Source: Krasilnikovozyma curviuscula (taxonomy: Eukaryota; Basidiomycota; Tremellomycetes; Cystofilobasidiales; Mrakiaceae). Taken from it: 64,000 nt of DNA. A program made the position numbers and the translations under genes. Location of the stretch: NCBI GenBank assembly GCA_014825775.1, contig MVAQ01000013.1:124001-188000 (forward strand). Reading direction: 5' to 3'. Below, piece by piece: positions 15,272 to 24,626 of this stretch. Positions within the stretch are counted from its first letter, which is position 1. Every line of letters starts with the position of its first letter. Under the pieces are notes generated by a model. That model worked only from the letters and a program-made list of their open reading frames with translations. It was not told where the DNA came from and ran no database searches.

Positions 15272-17210
15272 CTAAGCCATGAGTTGCTGATACAGGACGC
15301 CGAGCAAAATGACCAACAGGGCGATGAGGATCATGATGACAGTTCCCCAAGCTAAGACGAAGACGACAGAAAATCAGGGGTGGGTAAAATATATGCGTTA
15401 AAGATGCCTGGCTTACAAGACGAGAAGTCGGTAGGGATGACAATGACCCGTATCGAGTTCGCAAGCGCACTTGCAGAGACGAGGAGGTCCCCAGATGGAT
15501 TGAAAGCGATAGCCGTTGGTGGGAACTCATGCGCTGCAAGAATTCGGAGAAGAGGCTGAAAAACAGTGACAAAGTCAGTCACTTTAGTGAGGGCAGACGA
15601 TGGCGAGCTCTCATGAACTCACTCCCATTGTCACTGCGTCCAGCACTCCAACTGACAAATCTGCACCACCAAACGCTAACATTTTTCCAGAAACACTAGG
15701 TATCCAAAAGCGGTATTATAAATACAGGTGGTAAGACTGGGTCGTCGATTCCCAAACTTACCTCACATCTAGAACTGTTACCGGCTTTTTGGCCAACACC
15801 TGCGTCCTCGATCCTGTCCACTTCGAGTCTTTACCATCGAAAAAACAGATCAGACTCTTCAGAGGCTCTCCCTTCTTGTATGGTTTTATCGTGTTGAGAG
15901 CGGTGTAGAGACGATTTGCGGTAGGTCCATTACCGAACCTAATTATGTTGCGGACCAAACGATGTCAACAAGCAGAAAAGCTAGGCAAGGGAGGAAAGGG
16001 TGACTCACTTAGCCGCACGGAAAGACAAGTTGGTCGAGAACGTATTCGTCGCAACTTTCTCCCTCGTAATCGTATGTATCAACGCCGGCTTCTCCAGCTT
16101 ACTACCCTCCTTCTCCGAAATCTTTTTTTCCTCATCTTCCGATTTCACACGATATATGTATATATTCTTGGGGGTAGCAATTGCCAGCTGTGAAAAAGAG
16201 AGGATGAAGTTTAACCAACTGTTTCTGGAGGAAAGCATCGCGACTTACAAGGTCACTGTTTTCATTGAAATCCACGCTGCACAAGTCTCCAGGACGTAGA
16301 CCTTCGTACTCAATGGGTAAGAAAGCTTCTTCCAGAGATGGGAACTTCCGTATTGAGAGCTGAAAAGAAAGCTAGTCAGAAGACAACGTGCAATAGTAAC
16401 ATCGGAGGGAGAAGGGTGAGGGAACTGACTTGTAATGAGTCACTGCCTACCGCAATTAGGCTTGAATCTTTTGATATTGCAACCGTTTTCTGTAAAGACC
16501 GTGCGTCAGAACTAACTTGATAAGGGTGGCTCTGAGGTTGTAGGAACGACTGACCTGGAAATCATCAGGTTTTATTGCGAATGTCCCCTTCTTGATCACT
16601 TCCTCTAGCCTGAAAGGATCAAACCATGACCCAATGGTCAACAGGGAGATAGCTGAGAGGCGATGTTGCAGGCGTTACTCACTGGGATTCAGCGTTAAGC
16701 TCATACACTCTACAGCTCTGGTTTTCTCCTGCAGCCACCTGGGTTGGTGACGAGTTTACACCAGCAGCGATTCGTTTGCTCTGAATAAATTCCAGAAGAC
16801 CGATTAGAGACAGTACATTTGTTGTCAGTTCGGGTAGGCAAGGCAAAGCAGCTAGAGCATGAAGGGGATGATGCTTAACTGGTACATCCACAGCCATACT
16901 CATGGGAGCATCCTCATTCAGACCCATCTCCAGCTCACAGATCGTTTCAACTTCAGCAGCTTCTTTCTTTATATTACAAACCCTCTACGAGAGATTGAGA
17001 CAGAAAAAGTGAAGGTCAGCCCCTCGTGCGTCGCAACTGTGCTCGTTGTGCAACATCAACGATGGGCCTAGTGGTTCTTACAAGCTTGTTCATCACACCA
17101 GTCTTGGACATCCCACCACCACCACCGAGGACGAGTGTCCTGTCCGACACGAAACCAAGTGAGAAGATTGGTATTCCCGTAGGATGGATAGAATGAGAGG
17201 TTCGTGTCAT
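15272..17210 (-). CDS. SEC12: Sec12, ER-membrane GDP/GTP exchange factor for Sar1
   Basis: Exons: 17082-17210, 16886-16984, 16683-16780, 16555-16609, 16430-16489, 16249-16359, 16009-16187, 15762-15938, 15623-15695, 15417-15555, 15272-15351; 399 residues. Sec12 loads Sar1 with GTP at ER exit sites and so starts COPII coat assembly. The N-terminal K-loop LVLGGGGGMSKTGVMNKL, which contacts Sar1, is clear, followed by EDAPMSMAVD, RIAAGVNSS and WD-type blades such as KGTFAIKPDDFQ and AHEFPPTAIAFNPSGDLLVS. The last 22 or so residues form a hydrophobic anchor (WGTVIMILIALLVILLGVL) and a very short lumenal tail, as in PREB-type proteins. Intron 16781-16885 is stop-free and in frame, so retention would add 35 residues; the family alignment favours removal. 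Confidence 0.92.
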
Positions 17211-17735
17211 TTTCTTTCGTGTCGTCCTTGAGATTGAGCGAGTTGAAATAGGGGGAGGGAACTGCCCGTTGAAGAGGTTGGTGCCCTTTTATCTCAAAGT
17301 TGCGATATGGTAAATGGATGACCCGTTGACTGGTCGAGGCAAGTCGCGCTCTTGTTTGCTGCAGGCGATAATCACCGGATGTTACCTTCACAAACAAAAC
17401 TGTGCACTTGCCCAACTCATCATAACAAAAAATTAGAAACCCAGCTTGATATCTGAATCTAGTCCTGACAAACGTAGAAATGTCTGTGGGGTATGGGAGA
17501 GTCCAACTTAGCATGCCACGTCTAAGGTACGAACGGCCGCTCTAGAATGTTCTTGTGGAGCTTCTGGTATATGTAATCAAAGAAACACTCTCAAGGAAGA
17601 AGCGGGAGGTCTTCAAACGAGTACACGTTGAGTGGTTGTGGCCGGCGGTGGGTGTGGAATACGGCGCTCGACTAGTAGTGCGGCACATGATGCGATGTTA
17701 TGAATCTGGAGTTGTCTATCTATCTAGTGTTGAAA
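17211..17735. other. Intergenic upstream of SEC12
   Basis: No gene recognised; presumed SEC12 promoter. Confidence 0.45.
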
Positions 17736-18465
17736 TCAGCTGCTAAAGGTTAATTCCGGTGATTGTTCGCCTCTGCGATGTCGATCTGTGAAACGCAGCG
17801 CAACTCAGTCAGAAGCGAAGGGACTAGATTACAAGAGCAGAGACATACCACCACCTAGTATGAGCTATAAGTGACGAGAGGAATTTCTCTGGACAGTGGA
17901 GAAGAACCTCGAAGGATGCGGGGTGAGATCGGTGGCTGCATTCACATGTCAAGTCAAAATCGAGCTCAACGTGAGAAAGGACAGCACGTCTCACGCTGAG
18001 AGACTCCTTGGTGTTAGTACTAGATGTACTAGCCAGTGAAGGTTACTCCTCGATGCCTTGCCCCGGCTACCTTTGTGAAGGGAAGCCCTTGTACGTTCCT
18101 TATCTTGCAGGCGATCGGGAAGCAACACAGAAAGTCAAACTCTCGAGGTAAACGACATCATACGAGGAAGAGGAAGAGGTGCTCACCTTGTCCTGCTAGG
18201 TAAGCTAGTGAGGTTTTCTTCTTTATGAGAAAGCTCATTCTCCAGTAGATGAGAGCGGCACCGAGGAGGAAAGCTCCAAAGCTGTGATCATGATAACAAT
18301 GAATCGCGTTGGATATCCTCAGATTACGAGGAAGTGGAAGGTGGATCGCCTACAAGAGCCCAAAAAAAATCAAGTAACTCACATAGATAGTAGCCAGGTG
18401 CCAAAGAGAGCCATGGTCGAGAGGACAACAGCATCTGTATAGTCGTCCGTTAACTGAGGGGCCAT
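17736..18465 (-). CDS. Possible small membrane protein, unknown
   Basis: Tentative exons: 18383-18465, 18187-18281, 17736-17785, which close in frame at 75 residues. The model begins MAPQLTDDYTDAVV and has a strongly hydrophobic stretch around TMALFGTWLLSIFGAFLLG and AALIYWR, followed by a positive FLIKKK segment. That looks like one or two membrane helices. The first intron has good ends; the second would be 395 bases, long for this genome, so the last exon is uncertain. An 18-base element shared with the MAM33 promoter lies about 400 bases upstream, suggesting a real transcription unit. I do not recognise the family. Confidence 0.35.
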
Positions 18466-19680
18466 CAAATGCGAGTCGGAAGAGGATTGATGGAGTTTGA
18501 TATAATACGACAGGAACTTGTAAGGACTGTGGTTGCAACCCGATAGGCGGAATTGGATCGTAATATGTTCTGAAGTGAAAAGACCGTGGGTGATGGTTCG
18601 AGTCGAACGTCCAATTGAGTGGAATCTCGTGCTTGGCCAGATGCGCCGCGCTGGTTCAGGTGGTGAGATGCAAATCTACACCGCTGCTTGCTCACAAGAA
18701 GACTGGTCAGTACTATAGCCACTGGTATTTCATGAGGATCAGTTTCATTATGCCGTTCCCGTATCTTTCCTTCGTGGAAGAAACACCGTTCCGTTCCACA
18801 ATCTCCGACCATTTCCCATCGTGCAGTCATACAGTCTTCCAGTCCAATGGGAGACCGCTCGTGATATCTCAGGTTGACGAAATACGTAATATATCTCCTC
18901 AGCCCCTGCATATCTGTGTACTCTAAGACCTACTCAACTTGTCTGTTCCCATCGCGATCTGCGACAGTGACACTCGATGCGATGCCTCAAACTGGAACTG
19001 AGATAAAACTTCGCTGACATCGTCAGATACACTTTAAATAGCAGTCTCTACGTAACCGTAAATATTCAAATAAACGAATGAACTCAAAAGAACCAAGAAC
19101 GCTGAAAAGACGTGAGTGTTTATTTTTCATTTTGCATCGTACCTGAGCTCGTCTTTGAGAAGCTTTCCTACTGGCGGGATCTCCCTTGAAGAGATTCAGT
19201 ACACAAACTACCAGAGCTGAAATCACTAAGCGGGGAAAGGGTAGATTTCTTTACCTTAGATGAACCATTGAGCCATTCATTCTTGGCCAGTCGGACTAAC
19301 ACATATTGCAATGATTTTTCCTGCTTGCTTCCTGCTACTACCATACAGATCGCGTTGAAACACGTTTTGTATATTTTTTCATTTCGGTCCTACCTCGTTT
19401 AGACAACAGCTTTTCCTTTTTGATTCAAACTCATCTTCTCAAAGACAAGCGTCAAAGCTTCAACTCTTTGGACGATTCACAGCGAAACATATACTGTCAC
19501 TGGCCCACGTTGATCGCTAGACAACACTAGACTGCGCGCCTCTCTGCCGGTCTCTTGAACTTGCCGTTGTTCTCTTCGTGTTTAGTGCTTATAAACAATC
19601 TACATAAGAAAGTTGAGGATCATTAGAATACAGAGAGTGGTATCGCGGTATATTGTTGCAAGTTGTTCAAGGGTGTTCGC
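18466..19680. other. Gene-poor stretch upstream of the small membrane ORF
   Basis: Contains the shared 18-base element at 18859-18876. Minus-strand frames at 18465-18911 and 19023-19340 have plausible splice ends, but I could not build a convincing protein from them. The right end is the 3' side of MAM33. Confidence 0.4.
18859..18876 (-). promoter_or_regulatory. Repeated 18-base element, copy 1
   Basis: Plus-strand sequence CTCGTGATATCTCAGGTT. It matches 17 of 18 bases with 20895-20912 in the MAM33 promoter, and both copies are followed by a nearby CGAAA. The function is unknown; a transcription-factor site is inferred. Confidence 0.45.
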
Positions 19681-20861
19681 TTATTGCTCGACGAAGGCCT
19701 TCATCGACTTGAGCCATCCAAGGTACTCCTGGGAGTGGGTTTTAGATAAGAGAGGTCAGACGAGAGTTCAACGAACAAAACGACGCTTGGTACTAACCTT
19801 TGGCTCTTTGACCTCACAGTAAGCGACGATGAACTGCTGAGCGATAGTCTGGACATCTCTCTCGCTCAAGTAAGCCTCGAACTCTTCCTGAAGAGTACCA
19901 TCCACATCGTTCCAAACTGGGCCCTTATAAACCTTCTCAGCCTTTATCTCGGCTTCGGCAGTCGTTGGGTTGGCGAGGGTTGCGTCTTGGAAGAAGGCGA
20001 CGTCGTGGATGTCAAAGTGACCGGCGCTGGAGACATAGGCGGAGACTTGGAGAGCACCTGAGTCGGTGAGCATAGCAGGCTGAAGAGAGGAAGTAAAGTC
20101 AGAGCTACAGTCAGCGAAGGAACTGGGGGAGGATTGCGCACCTTGGTGATGGTCACGGTGACAGGAACGCTGCTCTCGAGGACTGGTTCTTCATCCTCTT
20201 CATTCATCTCAATTTCGGCATCTTCTTCATCAGCTTGAAGCTCAGACGCCAAGAATGAGATGACAATCCTACAGAAAATTTAGGTGTTACATCAGATTCG
20301 GCGGTGAGGGACATGAAACTTAACAAGAAGAGTACACTCACTTCTCGTTGTTGTAGTGACGGGAGAGAATTACTTCATCTGAGCCTGGCGAATCTTCAAT
20401 CTATACGAGTAAAAAGATAGCCGTTGAAGCAAATAAAAGGAGAGAAAAAGTGAACATCGTGTCTTACGCATCCATCCGTGATGGAACCACTCGTTTGTAC
20501 TTACACTCCAGATACCAGCCTTCTTAACTTCCTCTACAAAGGTAAGATCTGGAGTCTCCTGGTCGTTCTCGAAGCTGATCTCTTCCGCCAAAGTAGAAAC
20601 CAAAGTGCTTTGTTGAGCTGAAAATGACACACAAACGAACGCAAACACAACCAGGATCACAGGAATACATAGAGAGGTGTCAGTAAATGAATCATACCAC
20701 GCAGACCTGAAGGTATGGCTCAACTTACCGGCGAATCTTTGGGAAGAAACAGCGAATCCTCTAGCTATCGCTGGAGATGCGATCCTGGCCAAGCAGAGCT
20801 GAGGACGGATAGCCCTGAACAAGGAGCGAGAAGCAATAGCCGAGACGGTTCGAGCAGACAT
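19681..20861 (-). CDS. MAM33: MAM33/p32 mitochondrial matrix acidic protein
   Basis: Exons: 20729-20861, 20505-20617, 20342-20400, 20142-20268, 19798-20079, 19681-19728; 253 residues. Members of this family form acidic trimers in the mitochondrial matrix and support mitochondrial translation and ribosome assembly. The N-terminus MSARTVSAIASRSLFRAIRP is a typical basic, Ser-rich import presequence. The mature part has the family features: an early EEI..E block, an acidic loop (EEDAEIEMNEEDEEP), WNDVDGTLQEEFEAYLSERD near the C-terminus, and a final EYLGWLKSMKAFVEQ helix. It is divergent from the RRM gene, with 164 bases between the two start codons. Confidence 0.92.
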
Positions 20862-21025
20862 GATTTTGCAATATTTTGGAAATGGTCGATGAGACTCATG
20901 ATATCTCAGGTTTCGAAAATATTGCACTTGCGGAAAACAAAACTCTGCAAAATTGGGTCTCGCAGCAAATGCTCTCAAATCCAAGAGCAGTGTGACGATC
21001 AACCATCTCAATAAAAGAATACAGT
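20862..21025. promoter_or_regulatory. 164-base divergent promoter, MAM33 / Gbp2-like
   Basis: The interval between the two opposed ATG codons is only 164 bases and must hold both 5' leaders and both core promoters. It contains copy 2 of the repeated 18-base element. Confidence 0.6.
20895..20912 (-). promoter_or_regulatory. Repeated 18-base element, copy 2
   Basis: Plus-strand CTCATGATATCTCAGGTT, 34-51 bases upstream of the MAM33 start. It differs at one position from the copy at 18859-18876. Confidence 0.45.
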
Positions 21026-24000
21026 ATGTCACCAGAACCAGAGGGACGAAGAGATAGGGAGAGATCTGTTGAAGAACGAAGAGACAGAGATAGAGATGAC
21101 AGTCAGTCCAATAGCACTTGCTGTTCTTTCTTCCCCTTGGAGTTCAGTCGAGCTGACCCTAATTTTCCGACCACTCTGATACTGATGGTTTAAGCAGGAA
21201 GAAGGTCAGACAGGGATAGGTCTAGAGATCGAAGGGATTACGATGACAGGAGGGATGTGGGTCAACTTTTTGCGTTTCTGTTCCCGTTTCTTTTTCTCCA
21301 CGGTGCCAGCGAAGCAGGTGTACGTGAAGAGACACGTATGGATATGAGTATTCAGACTCGGACGGGAATTATAAAAAGGCATAGAAACAGCTTCTGGTGC
21401 TACCGGAGGGCGTTGGGCTAGTGAAGCATGAATGGTTTCTATACTTGTCCTGCCGTCAGACAGACAGAACTGGAGCTGAGCTCAGAGCCAGGTGGCTATA
21501 GAATCAGAATTATCCACCTTCGTTCACACCTATAGGGAGCTGTCTTGCCTGAAATATCTACAATGGGGAGGCGCTTCCTTCTGAAGTTGAAAGCTCTATC
21601 GGGCCCAGACTCTGCTCTTCCATCGAACCCGATGCTGCAATCCTTGAATGTGGGGAATGGCTCGATAGAGCCATTTGTATTTAAGTCCAGCTCGGAATTG
21701 ACGATACAAGCATGAGGCCCTCGTGCATCCGCCACGGGGAACCCTACCGGTACAACAGTCTGCAGCCCTCTTCGCTGTTCTATTAATTTCACCCTCGCCT
21801 GTCACTCGCAGACTAGAACTAGAACTGACCCTTTCCTCCAATTACCTTTTCCTCGCTTAGTCACACCGATCATCACGAAGACGCTCCTACTCTCGCTCAA
21901 GATCTCGTTCACGATCACCAGCACACAGATCAAGACGTCGTGTTAGTCATATATCTCCTCTCTTCAGCATATAAACGACTCTGCTAATGTCAAGAGTTCA
22001 CTTTCGATCGAATTTCCTTAGTCACCATCCCCTCGTGCCGGCAGTCCACTTCCACCGCAACAAGCACCAGCTAGATCAATGGGTGGTCCAATGAACGCTC
22101 CACCGGAAGAAGCAGCCTCGTTCACCGAAAAATCGATCAAGGAGAACAGAGTTTATATCGGAAACTTGGCCTACCAAGTTACATACAAAGACTTGGAGAA
22201 GTTTTGGTTAGATGGTAGGTTTTTGAGTCTTTGTGCGGTGCAGAAATATGTGTGAAGAGGTGTGAGAGTCGTTGTTGAATGATCGTGACGAAGACGAAGA
22301 CGAAAGCGAAATGGTTTAGTCTTTGATGGTCGGTGAACGGATCGGCGAAGTAGCAGAAGAGAAGAAGGTGTCGAACTCAGAAGCTATAGCCGTCAAGATG
22401 AGAGCTGGGATGAGCTGAACGAGACGATCAGCGAATAGTTAGATGTCTTTTGGGGGTGGGTCGAGATGTAGTGATGTGTGTTGGAAGGAAGCTCCACAAT
22501 TCCGGAGACTACAGGTCGATCACCCCCAACAGCTCATCCCCAGTTTACGCCTACACCATCTTACCCCATATGGTAATGCTTCCCGAAATCTTCAGCTGAA
22601 GCACACAGACCTCAAGATTTGAGAAGAGGTTTAGAGTTGTTCTTCGTTGTCAGATGTCGCTGTGTTGTTGTGGTCGATGTGTTGATTAGAGTGAATCAGA
22701 AGGCTGATATATGGTGTTGTTTGGTTTTTGGTTGAATCTACGTGGGGATTGTTTGATGCTGTGCTGGGGTGTCAACTCGGGGGTTGTAGCTGGGCTCGAT
22801 GTCGCTTTTGCTGAGATCTTGGTTACCCCAACTGGAATGAGTAAGGGATGCGGGTAAGTTGTTCTACCTTCATTCACGTATTTATTTCTGTTCAATCTAA
22901 CAATTTCACTTCTAAGCCTCGTCGAGTTCTCAAACAACGAAGACGCTAAGAGAGCTGCTACCGAGTTCACTGATGCACAGCTTTTAGGAAGACCCATCTT
23001 TGTTCGAGAGGTATGTCAAGCTTCCGGTGGGCTGTCTGCTCACTTTTATCGTACTCATTTCCTTTACTTCTCTTTTCTAAAGGATCGTGAGCAGGAGGCT
23101 CGTTTCGGTGCTGCTCCTGTTCCAGGAAAGATGGGCATGGCTATGGCAGGAGGTCTCCGTGGAGCTGGATTTGGAGGGGGATTTGGTGGTGCTGCTCCAG
23201 GCGGGTCAAGACAGTTATACGTTGGAAATGTAAGTTTTGAGCTCTTCATCGCATGGATCGTCCTTCTGACCCGCGATACGGATCCACATAACAGGTTCCC
23301 TTCCAAGCTAACTGGCAAGACATCAAAGACTTGTTCAGGCCAGCTGGAAATATTTTGAGAGCCGACATCAATGTTTATCCTGATGGGAAACCCAAAGGCT
23401 CTGCTACTGTCATGTACGAGACCGTTGAAGATGCTCAAAACGCTATTGGTAAGTCGTTCAGCTAGCACCTGTCATTCTCACTTCCATCAAAGCTAATCAC
23501 TCTTTCTCTATTTGTATAGCCCAATTCAATGGAATGGAATGGTTTGGTCGTCAGTTGGAGGTTCGAGAAGATCGATTCGCTGGCCTGGGAGGAGGCGGTA
23601 GAGGTGGTTTCGGCGGTGGTTTCAGAGGAGGATTCCGAGGTGGTATGGGCATGGGTATGGGTATGGGTCACATGGGTATGGGAATGGGGATGGGCATGGG
23701 ACGTGGTGGTTTCGGAGGAGGAAGAGGCGGCTTCGGAGGAAGACAGTTCCCTGCTGATCCTTACGCCGATTACGATCCCAATGCGGCCGGCGGTGGAGAC
23801 ATGGGCGGATTTGCAGGTGGTATGCCAAGTGGCCCAAGAGCTGGATTTGGTATGGGTGGTGCTCCAGGCGGTTTCAACTCCTCTGCTAACCCCAAGCAGA
23901 TCCTCGTTGGAAACGTAAGTTTTCGCTTTCGCATCTACTTGCTTCTGTTCTCTTTTCTTACTTGTTAATTTGACAGCTGCCTTGGTCAACCTCAAACGAG

Positions 24001-24322
24001 GATCTTGTGGAGCTCTTTGAAACCACTGGAGAAGTCTCTCAGGCTGAAATCTTGATGGACCACATGTCTGGGCGATCAAAGGGCGCTGGAATGGTTGAGT
24101 TTATCGATCCAGAGATGGCTCAGACTGCTATTGCGAAGTTCTCCGGTTACATGTACGGTGGAAGACCTCTCAACATCCAGTACGTGGCCATTTCGTCATG
24201 CCCTTACTAGGATGCGCGCTGACTACAAACATTTGACATTCTATAGACCATCAAACCGAGACCACAGATTCAGTGGTAGTGCTGCTAGGGCAAGCGGCGG
24301 TGCTGCTCCAATGGAGGGTTAG
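21026..24322 (+). CDS. Three-RRM SR-like RNA-binding protein (Gbp2/Hrb1 type)
   Basis: Exons: 21026-21101, 21198-21256, 21861-21941, 22022-22214, 22790-22853, 22917-23010, 23083-23229, 23295-23448, 23520-23914, 23977-24179, 24247-24322; 513 residues. The N-terminal 75 residues are rich in Arg-Ser, Arg-Asp and Arg-Glu dipeptides. RRM1 (about 113-190) has RVYIGNLAYQ and GCGLVEF. RRM2 (about 232-310) has RQLYVGNVPF and KGSATVMYE. A Gly/Met/Phe-rich linker follows, then RRM3 (about 414-490) with KQILVGNLPW and KGAGMVEF. The order SR-like tail plus three RRMs fits yeast Gbp2/Hrb1, shuttling proteins in mRNA export quality control. Two introns (604 and 575 bases) are much longer than usual here. 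Confidence 0.88.
21257..21860 (+). other. Long intron (604 bases) of the Gbp2-like gene
   Basis: No exon is needed here to keep the SR-rich frame intact. The junction RRD|SHRSSRRR is in phase. I see no snoRNA boxes. Confidence 0.6.
22215..22789 (+). other. Long intron (575 bases) of the Gbp2-like gene with a possible cassette exon
   Basis: The intron interrupts RRM1 (FWLD|AGLDVAFAEI). A potential 70-base exon at 22244-22313 has an AG acceptor, a purine-rich GACGAA repeat resembling a splicing enhancer, and a GTTTAG donor. Its inclusion would bring an early stop. This is inference from sequence only. Confidence 0.4.
23642..23702 (+). repeat. Gly-Met codon repeat in the RRM2-RRM3 linker
   Basis: Imperfect repetition of GGTATG-type hexamers encodes alternating Gly and Met. 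This is low-complexity coding sequence. Confidence 0.8.
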
Positions 24323-24626
24323 AAGCGACGGGAAACCCTTGGTAATCCTCCACGTTGCTGTTTGAAATTTGACCAGGAGGGAGCAGCATGAAACAAAAAT
24401 GTATTTTACAGAACTACCCTCTAAAAAGGTACCTGCTCTCCAGATAGACATATAATCTGTTGGCTTGCTATGTATTACCTACAGAGAACAAATGGCAAAG
24501 TAGCGGCGGTTGAGGGCAAGTTGCGACACGTATTCTTTTAGTTCTGTTTTTGTTCCTGCCGCCGCACTTGGTTTCGAAGCCCAAAGCGCCTTCGAGCTGT
24601 GTCACTCAACCATCGCACTATCAGCC
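24323..24626. other. Intergenic between the Gbp2-like gene and SEC24
   Basis: No gene seen; 3' end of the RRM gene and SEC24 promoter. Confidence 0.5.

Noticed and set aside
19023..19340. A small minus-strand gene with an RKASQRR segment
   Set aside because: Splice ends exist, but no combination gave a continuous protein with family resemblance.
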